Part shown: positions 51,201 through 63,600 of the stretch, piece after piece
Layout of the letters: each line of letters opens with the position of its first letter
How positions within the stretch are numbered: position 1 is the stretch's first letter
Translations under genes and position numbers: made by a program
Source: Albula goreensis
Taxonomy: Eukaryota; Chordata; Actinopteri; Albuliformes; Albulidae
Reading direction: 5' to 3'
NCBI GenBank assembly: GCA_022829145.1
Contig: CM040746.1
Coordinates: 22,355,332 to 22,419,331, forward strand
DNA length: 64,000 bases
Notes under the pieces: model-generated
What the model was told of the DNA's origin: nothing
The model's input: only the letters and a program-made list of their open reading frames with translations
Databases searched by the model: none

Positions 51201-54200
51201 TTGGATTGGATAGCAATTTTTTTGCTCTGTGAAACCAGGGGGGTTGGGTATTGTTTGCTTGTCTTGTACGAAATTCTACATATAAAGAAGTTGTACACAA
51301 AAATAAAATAATAATAATAATAAAAAAATGTTAACTCGCTAGACTTGGCCACCAAATGGCAATAATTTCTCATCATGACTGGTTATTTTCCTGCTGGAAA
51401 TCAGCTAAGAAACCTTGCATATTCTGCTGAGCTGTTGGGATGGACAAGAAGGAAATGGTTAATACTTTTGGAAGAGAGGTAAGCCTTCATACCTCAGTTA
51501 ACCTCAGACAACTAAATATGTCTCCATGAGCTAATAAAGAAAATAGGGTTGGCCAGCATTAACGTGATGGGGTATATCACAGTAATTTCAAATCTTGGCA
51601 GTGTGATTTTCAGTACAGTTCCAAAAAGTCATTCATTTTTGCTATGAAAGTAGTGAGTTGAAGTAGCTGTTTGAGGCAACGGTTTTGCAGTTCACAACTG
51701 GCACCAGGAGAGCTGCATTAACAAAATGAAAAGTACTCTTGACATCTCGTCTTGCAACTCCCACAACCCCCGAGCTGCAGTAATGACTATTTACATTAAC
51801 CAAGACATAAAAACTAATCTAAATAAGCTCATCTAAAAATGAATGAGGAACACAAGTCATTGATTCTACTTATTGATGAAAGTGACTGATGACGATACTT
51901 AACATGTAAAAGTATGCAGCCAAACACAACACATAGTAATGTTGTGTTTGGTACTTTTAAATTACTTGGCTAACTGTGCAGTGGGAAGTGAATATGCCCT
52001 TAGAGACCTCCTCTCTACGTTTGCACACGATCCTGAATTCAACATGCCTTTATTGGGACTGCAATACTAATCAACTTATACTAATCAACATGAACAGACA
52101 TGTGCATCCAATTTACAAAAAAACTGGCATTTATCACCTGAGACATGAGATGTATGTACAAAGTCGCGGGTACGTGCATGTTTCATAAACCACATGCTAG
52201 TTTTAGTAAGAAATGAGCTCAGGAGTGAAAGTTAGTAAAACAGGGGTGAAAGAATTTAAGAAAGGTTTTGTGAATGAGGCCCATTGTTCTGTGGAACATG
52301 AAGCTTTTATTTGGAAATGTAATATGTGTGTGTGTGTTTGTGGGGGGGTTACAAGCAATTTTTACAAGATATTTAGGGAGGATGACTGATCTAATGCAGT
52401 TATTACACATACACTACGCTGTAATGACCGAATTTGCCTCAAAAACACTGCTATGCCACCTGTTCAATGCACTAGAAGATCAGCGTGCCCAGTCCACACA
52501 TTCTTACTGAATTCTTAGCACTGTCTGGGGGAAGCACATCTTTTTCTTGGGGCAGCATGAAACTAGAAATCATTTTTTAAAGTAGAACCAGAACCTGATC
52601 GTAGAAATTATTACAGTTTGGCAGGTAAGATTATTATGAAAGGCACAACTACTTCATATAAAAATGAATCAAGGAACAAGCCTAAAATAGACATTTCAAA
52701 TCCATTCATACAAGCCTTAAATCCAGACAAGCTATATATTCGAAATGAATAATGCAAACATGGAAACAATTCTTCCTGTTGCTTTCTCTTGAACTACCTC
52801 TATTCCCTAGTCTATTTTTTTCCTTTAATAACAAATATCTGTAGAACAGCTACAACTTCATACTCAATGTAAGACAACCCAAGTTTTTTTTGAAAGAAGC
52901 ATCAACTGCAGTAACCACACAGTACTTTGTCCACTTGCCATGCACCAGTTCACAAAATATTGAATATTAGTGTTGCAAAATGTCCTTAAGAGTTGTATAA
53001 AATCAATTCTGCATAGGAAATAATGGAAAAGTGTTCACTTTAATAATAAACTTGTAACCGCTGTAGGACAATACATAAATTAACAAGACTGTTGGCTTAA
53101 TTTTCTTCCCAAAAAGTGATTTACTGCAGACACTTTTTTATAAAGAGTATAGTGCATAATAACATACATAGACATTTCAAAAATATACACAATGTCTTCG
53201 TTTGACATGGTCAAACGAAATAAACTGTATGCCTAATGTTGTAGATTAAGGTCCGATTTTGACACCACTTTACCTTGCACATGGCACTTCCTCTAGAAAA
53301 AAAAATGCCAGTTCTTGCGCCCATGGCTGTTAAATATTGTTGATGCTAGATAAACCAATATTAAATTTTAAAATATTTTGTCAGTTACGAATAATATGAA
53401 AACATCCATATCAATGACACAAGTTACTTCGGGCATTGCTGTCTTTCGCTCAGCAGATGTTTCAAAGCTAAGCACAGAGAAATCACTTCCAGCCCGTTTT
53501 AGATTTTACCCACAGAAAGACCTAAACCAGGCATATAATGTCGCTTACATGGGAATCCTGCTGATGCCCAAGCCACTATCAACTGTACAACAACGCAACA
53601 ACCAGCAACACAATTTTCAGCAGCAAAGTAGCGAACGTACATCCGAACTTACTGCTGAACACACACAAACTTAGCTAGCGACCAAGCGCGTTGTCGAATA
53701 ACTTAAAAATCACCATTAGCTTGTAAAGTCGACCAATTGACGTTATCCAGCTAGAATGAGTCGAAATACTACCAAATTGTAATTAAACATAAGATCAGCA
53801 AAGCGACGCTGAACCAACTTGTGAATACTATCTGTACTACTGACGCTAGCTTGCTAGTGTCTCTTTCACCCGTCGTGTTAGCATCCACAAAGCTACTGTT
53901 AGCTACGTGTCAAGCACGATTCATTCACAAAACTCGACCCAATTTAACAAGTCGAATATGTAAACGTCATTGCAGCTAAAAGCCTGATAGTTACTTCTAT
54001 CAAACCAGACATTTTTGAACGACAATTAGGTGTATTAACGTTTCACATTACATGAAACTATGCAAGATCGACTGCTACTGGCCTAAATCGCATAACTAGC
54101 AATGTCAGGGTTTAGAGATATGGCGAAGGGGGCGGGGTGTCCACGCGAGTACACACACCCGCCCCCCTCCTCCACTAACGGCCACCCGTTCAACTCTACT

Positions 54201-54452
54201 CCGCTGCTTTTTACGGCCTTCCACGTCCACTACAGAAACAAACAGAAATATAAACCACACTCACTGAGATTATAAATGATAATGAACACTTTGACTACAC
54301 CCTATTTCTCAACACACCCCAGGAAAGTCATGTGCTAGACCCTAAACCAGTTATTTGTCGTTTTCAGATTAGCAAGCTAAATAAGTAGCTAGCTGCCAGC
54401 GCTACCAAGACCAAGCATTCTGCTCCGCTAAACGAGTGAATTTGGCGCTTAC
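45774..54452 (-). other. gigyf1 intron 1, no recognised gene
   Basis: The 8.7 kb between the proposed first exon and the first coding exon holds no recognised exon on either strand. It contains a (TA)n tract (48193-48222), several T/A runs, and at about 50170-50390 a degenerate repeat with recurring AAATCCGATT-like units that looks like an old DNA transposon end. Confidence 0.45.
48193..48222. repeat. (TA)n microsatellite
   Basis: About 15 TA dinucleotides in gigyf1 intron 1. Confidence 0.9.
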
Positions 54453-54710
54453 CTTCTTTCTGAAGATAGCAAGCTATTTTTTCAGTCGTGTTTTTTTTAT
54501 ATATACTCCTCAATTATATGCATTTATCTTCGTCTTCTTTCTTTTGATATCGCTCTCCAGTGAGTGTTTATGTTTAATATTTAATGTAATTGTATGGTCT
54601 GTTTTCTTTAATTCTTTTTCTCCTCCCCAACGGTCGCTGCGTGTTTATGTCTAGGCTCGCTCGCTCCTCTTGTTGTTTGTGTTTCAGAAAAATGGCCGTC
54701 CTACCAGTAC
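54453..54710 (-). promoter_or_regulatory. gigyf1: probable gigyf1 first (non-coding) exon and promoter
   Basis: A consensus donor (GAAAGAAG then GTAAGC) lies at 54453/54452 on the minus strand, and its exon would run up to about 54.7 kb. A YY1-type motif (plus strand AAAATGGCCGTC) is at about 54689-54700, as in many housekeeping TATA-less promoters near the start site. A GC box (GGGGGCGGGG) sits at about 54128-54138, inside the would-be intron. CpG is locally higher than in the flanks. Exon start is not determined. Confidence 0.5.
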
Positions 54711-55870
54711 CACGTGATACCGTAGAGCCAGACTAGAGACTTTTGCGTAGGAGCAGCCCTAATCGTTACAAATTTTTGTTCTCTTGTCTTATTTTACAGT
54801 TCTGAATTTAAAATGGATCACTTTAGTCATATATTTACGTGTACATGATAATATGAGTGTCAAATGAACTTTTATGCGCGGTGGATATTTAACGTTACAG
54901 CTAAAATTCTTGGCTTGATGGCTACGTTAAAATCCAAACCTACGTAGGTACAACTCTCCGATTTGTTATTCAGTCATCATGCAGGGCGTGTGTGAGGCAG
55001 GACTAGCCTTTGGGACTATTGCAAACTACACGCACAATGTTGATGTACCTCTACTGATGATTTACGGTCATTATTTAGGAAACTATTGGTAAAATACCCT
55101 ATTAACTACTTCGGGCTCAATTTGTTATCAGGGTAAGCTGGTCAGTTATGTCTTCTAGATTCACACACACAATTAACGTGATTAGCTGTTGTTTACGTTG
55201 GTCGAACAGAGTTTAACCCCTCTCTATATCTTGTGGGTCCAGTTTATGTCCCGCTAAACTAATCCTGCGATGGCTTAGTCACTGTTCCGTAGGTGCTTGA
55301 CACAGTAGTGGCGTATAGTTGTCTTGACATGAAGGGTGCATCCTAATATTCGGCAAATGAATCAGCCTTCCCCCCCATTACAATGTCCCTGTATTGGGGT
55401 GAGGGAGGTGTCGAGGTGGTTCAGGAGGAAAGTAGGATAAATGTTCAAGTATTGGGGTGCACCCGTGGAGGTCAGTAAAATGGGCAGTACTGTATTCGTT
55501 CATATCTCATGGGCTATCCACAGGGCTCCAGATGTGCAGTTGTAAATTTTTGGTCCTCACTCCATCACAGTAAGTGAGGATATGAGCATTTATAATATGA
55601 ACATTTATGACAAAAAACTATTCAGCTTTTCATGAGCTGAGCTCTATCCTATGATGTAGTATCTATTTATAGAGCAAAAAAAACATGATTTTATTTATTT
55701 TTTGTGTCATTTACCACACTCAATCGGATCTTGAGCCATGACCTCATATTAAGTAAAATGGGACCTGAATGAACAAATAACCCATTTTAACTCTTATTTA
55801 ATTAATTTATTAAATTAATATTAATTTAATAATTAAATTAACAAATTAACGATTCATTATTATTATAATT
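54711..55870. other. intergenic, nothing recognised
   Basis: No exon, RNA gene or clear repeat is recognised. The far end (55790-55870) is a low-complexity TTAAT-rich stretch. pop7, which lies between EPO and GIGYF1 in human, is not visible here. Confidence 0.4.
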
Positions 55871-55875
55871 TCATT

Positions 55876-57522
55876 ATTTAATATAGTGCCAAGCTTATAG
55901 AACACCCAATGCCTTCTATGACGAGGTAACTTCCTCACTGAGTAGCCTTTGGCACCAAAACTAAATGATTTAGCTTATTGTCTCTGCTTATTCACAGGAA
56001 TCTTGATCCATTCTGTTATGTGGTGTTCCTTCAAGTCTGACATTTGTGAGTTTTGGAGCATGAATTGTCTCTTAAGGTCCTACCATAACATCTCAGTAAT
56101 TGTCTAAACTTAAACATCACAGAGTGTACATTCCCTTGTTCTTCAACCATTCTTTTTGCACCATTTCTGATGTAGACTTGTTTGTGTGATTTAAGTCATC
56201 CTCTTGATCCAGATTTACTTCGGCCTCAGCTCAGGGACAGCTAGGCATGTGTTTTTTGCTGAATTTCGAAACACAGAGCAGAAGTCATGGTTCCTTCACG
56301 TAGGTGAATCCTCCAGGCCCTTACACTTCAAATCATCCCTGAACTAGAGCACTGCCACTGCAATGCTTGGCTGTTGCTATAAGATTTTCACTGTTTGTTT
56401 TTTGTGAGAAATAACATGTGACCCCAGAAAAGTCCCACTTTTCTCTCATCTATCCATGAACCATTGTTCCAGCACTCTGGATTATCATCCAGGTGCTTTT
56501 TTGGATAACCTGAGACAAGCATTCATGTTCTTAGTGAGCAGTGGCTTCCATCTTGCTGCTCTGCCATTAATTCCATTATTGTGCAGTGTCTTTCTGATGG
56601 TGGAGTAATAACGTTCTTCACCTTAGCTGAGATGAGGGAGGCCTCCAGATTTCTGTTTGTTGCTCTAAGTTTCTTTTCATTTTTCTGGATGATTCTAGAA
56701 ATGACTTGGGGAGGTGGTGAACAGCAGTTCTTGGGAAGATTCACTTCTAAAAAATCTCCAATAATAATATGGCATAATATGGCTCAGACTGATTGAGTGA
56801 ATCGGTTTAGATTACTTTATAACCTTATCCAGAAAAACAGGCATCCATAACTTTTTCCTGGAATCTTAGGAGTATTCCTTTTTTTGAACGATGTACCTCT
56901 AGAATATGTGTGTAGACAACTTCACTCTAATTGGAGGGGCTAATGGTAACCAGAATTATATTGGGTAGGGTTGAGGGCTGGTCCAAGGAAACAGTGCAAT
57001 ATTACCTACCTCACCAGGGGTCTACATGAGGATGGACGTCTGGGTCTAAATTGCCTGTGAATAACTATTGCCAGAGTGGTATCTGCCTCCATGGCCTGGG
57101 GTGGGCAATGAATTGTGCATTCGCTATCATTGACTTTAGCTCCACCCACAACATGCTTCCACCATACAAGGTACTCTGTACTGACCCTTTGAGGTCCATC
57201 TACATGTGTGTAATCAGTCATTTCTGTGTAAGGGATTATTTACAGGGAGAGCCATGCAGTGCACAGGTGGTAGAGGTTACAACTCATTCTTTCAAGCTTT
57301 AAAGAAAAGCAGGGCTCATCGCTACAGCACACGCACACAAACACACACTCACTCTCTCTCCTTTTCTCTCTCTTGCTTACAATAAGAATTTTGGTTAAAT
57401 TCAATTCACTGCATAATCAGGTGGTTTATCACATTGGCTTTTCTGAACCTAGAAAATGTTCTTTTAAATCAAAAACCTTGAAGAACATAAAAAGTAAACT
57501 GGATTTAATATAGTGCCAAGCT
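55876..57522 (-). mobile_element. degenerate Tc1-like remnant between 20-base direct repeats
   Basis: The minus strand from about 56760 to 56400 reads broken Tc1-transposase-like phrases (SRIIQKNEKKLRATNRNLEA; REKWDFSGVTCYFSQKT) with many stops. A perfect 20-base direct repeat, ATTTAATATAGTGCCAAGCT, occurs at 55876-55895 and 57503-57522 and may mark the element or a larger insertion; no inverted repeats were found, so the limits are tentative. Confidence 0.5.
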
Positions 57523-60500
57523 ATTTTTGGGGATAGCTCATATGTTACAGTAACAAGGATTTTTAAAAACTTTAAACATCAGTTCTAGTTCAGGTTGCTG
57601 TAAAGGTTTATGTCCACAGGAGGGCACAATAGACCAAACAACAAGTTTCCTGTCTGGTGTCTTGTTACTGATGAACCACTGAGTCATTGCAAGGGGTATT
57701 GCCAATGCCTTGGCAACTAATTTTAGAACTTGGAGGGAATCATTTATTTCAATCACGTGGTTTAAAAGCGACAAAAATATCATAAACAATACATTTTCAT
57801 ACCTTTGGATATACCAAGAGTTAAGAGAGTGCAAGTTTGGGACTGACCCGAGCACACCCTCTGACATAAAAACTGTTTAAAGGAAAAAAGAAAAGCATAT
57901 CGAGCCTGGCACAGCCATGACTCTGCAGTATGCCTAAAATGAAATGTTGAGACAGCTGACAAGATTTGTCAGTGCAGTTTTCAAAGGAGTTTAGTCCTGT
58001 GGTTATTGATCACTTACGTATAATTTTATCTCCCTTTAAGGTTATAGTGGGAGCAATAGAGTGGACTGAACTGAACTCATTGTTCAGTTAAAGTGATGGA
58101 TGTATGTAAAATGGTCATGTCAATATCTAGACAGATATACACATGAATAAATTAAAATATATTATGAACCACAGAGGTAACCACTGTAAAAGGGTGTTCT
58201 CACACTCTCAGCATATTTTAGTGAAACTTGATAGCACAACCTGAAAATTAAGCTCTCTTGCATTAGCGTTGTCCAGAGGGGAAATACAGGGGTAGTGCAC
58301 AGCATGAAAGTAAAGGAAAGCTTAGCAAATAACCAGGCCAATTTCCCTTTCCCTGTTGTCATTTAACCTTTTTTTAATCCAAGAATAATATTTTGTATTT
58401 AAATACCAAATAGCTCTGTGATAACAGCTCAGTGACAAAACAACAAAAAAAGAAACAGGAAAAAATGAACAAACATCCTTCAAAATAATTTCTTTGTGAC
58501 GAAGTTTGAATGAAAGACATCAAAAAAGGAAATAACATCAAAACAATAACATACGAAAGGACAAACAAGACAGACAAACTACCCCAAAATGAAAAGGAAA
58601 ACTAGTCTGTTCCCAATCCTATTAACAGCATGTGTGAGAAGGCCCAAGGCACACAGGAAATTCATGGTAAAACCAATCAATATTTTTCCTGGCAGTTGCG
58701 TTATCTGTGGAATACTATTTGAGCATTCCCCTCCATGAGTCAGACACAAAGATAAAAACTGCACTGCTACTTGATTCTCACGTAGGCCCTTAGAGTCTCT
58801 TCCTCTCTCTCTCCCCATCTTTTCCTCCATCACCCTAATTGAACCCAGAATTCTGCCTTCCCTGTCACACTGCTCTTTTTTTGAATTCAATAAGTCTGCC
58901 TACCAACATGCACACATGAACACACACAAATCCACATTCATAAACAACACAGACATGTGCACCCAGACATACAAATACAAACTTACAATACCATTTATTT
59001 GAATTTCATAAATATGTTATTCATTTGCTTCATATATTCAAATGTCAGTGCAATATGGGAGTGAAATTTTCTCACTGAACTCCTAAACATTCACTTTGAG
59101 CTCCCGTAAACCTTACAAATATTTATCCAGTTGGGTGACATTAAAGCAGAAATAAAATATATATATCATTTATATACTTTAAAAAACCTGGTGTCAGCAC
59201 TTCTTTCAGGAAAATACAATATTTTTAGTACACACAGAGAAGGTGCATAGTCCATGGAAGTAAACAGGGCAATAGAAATAAGCTTAAAGACACACATTCC
59301 TCAAGAGATAGGTATAAAATCAAGGGAGACACTGGTATGTGTCGGAGTCAAGCTCCTTTGTCGGAGTGAAGAAATATTGTGTCAGGCAGTACAAAATACC
59401 GCATGTAAGTAATTCAATCAAATGCATCTTTGTAACAATCACCTGGAGTAACAATATGTGGCAAGACAATGCATCAGTCGACTAATGGCAGTGCTCTCTC
59501 TCCGACTGTACAGAATCAAAACCACATGTGAAAAAATAGGTTTACCAAAGAAAATAAAATAAATGGACTTTTTATACTAACCTTTTTCAAGAATAAAATT
59601 TGTGTCTTTGAAAGTTACTCACTCTATTCAGCCTGTCATCTACTGCTTTCTAAATATTCGTAAGGATCCCATTAATCCACCAGGACACCCAATAATTTCC
59701 TCTAACGTATTTTTGTTGGAGCCCCTGCCTTAATATTTACTCTTTTTTGCAACCATTGGTCTCCACCCTTCTATCTTATCTAGCAAACATTCCAGATAGT
59801 ATCAAACTGTATTCATGACATTTCTGTCTCCAGTGAGCATATTCTTACTTCCATTGATGTCACTAGTTTAACACAAACAACATATCTTACACAGGTGGCG
59901 TTAATTAGATACATTAACCAAAAAAAAAAAAAAAAACAAACATTAAGACCCAAAGGTGCTAGGGTATGAAAGTGTAAGACAAATGTGGTTTTTCCTTCTG
60001 CATGACACAAAATTACATCACTCTGGCCTTAAACCATTTGTAGCTCTATATTATTTTTTATATAATAATGAATATGTTATAAAACGATATATTATAAAAC
60101 ACTTAACGAAAACCATATGAATGAAATAAGAACAACAAATGAACAATGGCAGTGTGGCAAAGTTCATACGGTTGTGTGGTAAGCCAGGACAGGACCAGTG
60201 GAATAGTTTTGGAAGGGAGTCTTTCAGCAGGGACAGATATGCAGATGAGGCAAGAACAGGTGCAGTGCATTCTGGGCCATACATGTGCCATGTCCAATCA
60301 CGTGGCTCCACTTGCATGCAGACGAACACAATGCATGTCCACACTCGTGCACACAGCACAAAGAAATAATGGTGAGGTTTGGGAATGGTGTTCAAGTTGT
60401 GTGCTATGGGAGAAACAGGTGTTGGGGGACTGCACCACACCCCTCTCCTCTGGTAGGTAGGCATTCCTGCATTCATCATGCTATGTGCTTTGAGTATGGC

Positions 60501-60693
60501 ATACCGCATACCCTCTTTTCACACCAACATCGACTTTTCATCCATTCATGTCTCATCCAAATGAGTTCTTTCAACTAGCATTTGTCCTCAAATTCCTCTC
60601 ATCCAGTTCTGTCCAGCATTAACCAGGGTCCACATCCCACCCCCTGCCCTTGAGAATTCTAATCACCTGGCTCTCTGCCCTGGGGAACTGCAA
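57523..60693. other. region downstream of epo, including its 3' UTR
   Basis: No coding exon is recognised. The part next to 60693 must be the epo 3' UTR, but its end is not clear: the nearest minus-strand AATAAA noticed is near 58993. A CACGTG site lies at 60299-60304. A long frame at 60509-60051 (minus) has no family resemblance and is treated as UTR. Confidence 0.4.
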
Positions 60694-63600
60694 TCAGCTT
60701 GGGTCCTGGTTGCAGGCTGGGGCAGAGGACAGCAGGAGGCGCACTTTGCCACGCAGAAAGTTGGTGTGGACACTGAACAGTTCTGATGTGGTGGAAGCGC
60801 GCAATGTGTCCTCACCCCCAGAAACACTTGATGAAGGGTTGTATTCCTGATTGGAGGCAGCGTTTTTGGGGGAGGGTGGAGGTGAAGAGGGGAGAAAGGA
60901 CAGAGAGAAACTGATGATACATGAGGAAAATAAAATTATTCTGTTGCACTCATATTTTCATACATTATCACTGTGTTGGATCACAGCCATTTTGCTATTT
61001 TTGCACACTTTATGAAAGGTACATCCAGGCTGTACCCCTTAAATGAGTGTACTTTATCCAACATACCAACATACAAGGCACTAGAGCTTTCATTTATATT
61101 ATCTTTAAATTATTTGTCCAGCAACTCCTTTGAAATAGTTTCTGCGGCCTTTCTAAGCAGAACTATGCAATCTCATCCTCAGTGACCGCTTTCGGAAAAC
61201 TCTGCCTTTCCAGGAATCTGTCCCAGTGTAGAATGGCCGGTTATTGACATTTCCGCACATACTACGTATGTGCAGCTATCTATGAATTCTGTCCTGCAAT
61301 ACCCTCCCCAGAGACAGCTCTCCCCGGTCAGCTATGTGGATTCGTCACTGCATCCTCTATGCTGTGGGAATCTTTGATGCTCTTGTCATTCACAGCACAC
61401 CTTACCAATGGCAGAAAATTAGACATGGTTAATAAAATAAAGGCCTACCGTCTCTTAAAACCAAATCTAATCTACAGAAGCTACACTGATCAGCCATAAC
61501 ATTATGACCACTGACAGGTGAAGTGAATAACACTGATTATCTCATTCATGGCACCTGTCAGTGGGTGGGAAATATTAGGCAGCACGTGAACATTTGTCCT
61601 CAAAGTTGATGTGTTAGAAGCAGGAAAAATGGGCAAGTGTAAGGATTTGAGTGACTTTGACAATGGTGAAATTGTGATGGCTTGTGGGGTCTGCCCGGTC
61701 TGCAGTGGTCAGCACCTATCTAAAGTGGTCCAAGGAAGGAAAAGCGGTGAACTGGCGACAGGGTCATGGGCAGCCAAGGCTCATTGATGCATGTGGAGAG
61801 CGAAGGCTGGCCCATGTGGTCTGATCCAACAGATGCGCTACTGTACCTCAAATTGCTGAAAAAGTTAATTCTGGTTCTGATAGAAAGGTGTCAGAACACA
61901 TAGTGCATCGCAGTTTGTTGCGTATGGGGCTGTGTAGCCGCAGACCAGTCAGGGTGCCCTTGCTGACCCCTGTCCACTGCTGAAAATGCCAACAATGGGC
62001 ACGTGTGCATTAGAAATGGACCACGGAGCAATGGAAGAACGTGGCCTGGTCTGATGAATGACATTTTCTTGTACTTCACGTGGATGGCTGGGTGCATGTG
62101 CGTCGCTTACCTGAGGAACACTAGGAAGCACTATGGGCAGAAGGCAAGCCAGTGGAGGCAGTGTGATGCTTTGGGTAATGTTCTGCTGAGAAACCTTGGG
62201 TCCTGCCATTCATGTGGATGTTACTTTGACACATACCACCTACCTAAGCATTGCTGCAGACCATGTACACCCTTTCATGGAAACGGTATTCCCTGATGGC
62301 AGTGGTCTCTTTCAGCAGGATAATGCGCCCTGCCACAAAGCAGAAATGGTTCAGGAACACAATAACGAGTTCAAGGTGTTGACTTGGCCTCCGAATTTCC
62401 CAGATGTCAATCCAATCGAGCATGTGTGGGATGTGATGGACAAACAAGTCCGATCCATGGAGGCCCTACCTCACTTACAGGACTTAAAGGATCTGCTGCT
62501 AATGTCTTGGTGCCAGATACCACAGCACACCTTCAGAGGTCTAGTGGAGTCCATGCCTCCAACAGGTCAGGGCTATTTTGGTGGCTAAAGAGGGACCTAC
62601 ACAAGAGTAGGCAGGTGGTCATAATGTTATGGCTGATCGGTGTATTAAGCAAGTCATTAACCTTATTGCATTAGTTCAGTATTGTTCTAACCTTCACTGT
62701 CTTTTTCTCCTATGATTATTTTTATTGGTAGCTCACCTTGTTGTATTGCAGTTATAATGTATTTTAATAATCAGGCTACTTTACTGACAGGAGTTCTTCA
62801 CCTCTGTCATGGCTGTCAATATGTCCACCTTTTTCTGCTCTGATTTGTTTGCTTTTCAGACATTCTTAATCAAAATAACCAGCAATCAGTTGCTTTTTTG
62901 AAAATGTATACTGTTGCATGCATATGTATTCTCTGCTCATACGCTGCCCACATTGTTTGCAGGTCAGGCCGACACCTTCCACATGTCCTGCCCACCCTTT
63001 CCCTATGCCTCCTCTGACTCACCTGTATGTTTAGCCTGCGCACCACCTGTCCTATGTTGTTGATGTTGCTGTAGCTGTTGTCTATGAGGCTGTGTAATGC
63101 TGCATTGGTGACTGAGGCCCGAACCACATTAATGGCCTTTCCCAGCAATGACAGACCGGCCTGTACCTCCCGGGCCTGCTCTTGGATCTGATAACACACA
63201 CATTAACATAATGTTTACATACTGTATATATTAATTTCAGCAATTCATTGTCTGGTCAGTTATCAGTCCCACAAAGTATTAAGACAGAATTGAAGTAGTG
63301 ATGTATGCCATTATGCAACTGCAATCCAAACTTAAAAAATCATGGCAGCATGTGGAATTTGACATCAATTAAATCAATGCTGGAGCTGACTGTGTTGCTA
63401 GACAAACAGAAAATGTCCTGGGTATTAGCTTGAATGCAAACTACTCACATCTTTCTTCTCCCAGACAGTGAAGTCAACACTTGTCAGAGGAACAGTCATT
63501 GGCTCAGCTAGACCACAGCCTTCCCTGCAACTCCGCTGGAGAGAGAGAGACAGAGAGAGAGAGGACAAAAGAGCACAAGACAGCATGAGAGAAACGGAGA

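Noticed and set aside
60051..60509. 152-codon minus-strand frame downstream of epo
   Set aside because: No family resemblance, hydrophobic low-complexity end, no splice context; most likely 3' UTR.
54711..60693. Search for pop7 between gigyf1 and epo
   Set aside because: No frame resembling the RNase P/MRP subunit was found on either strand.
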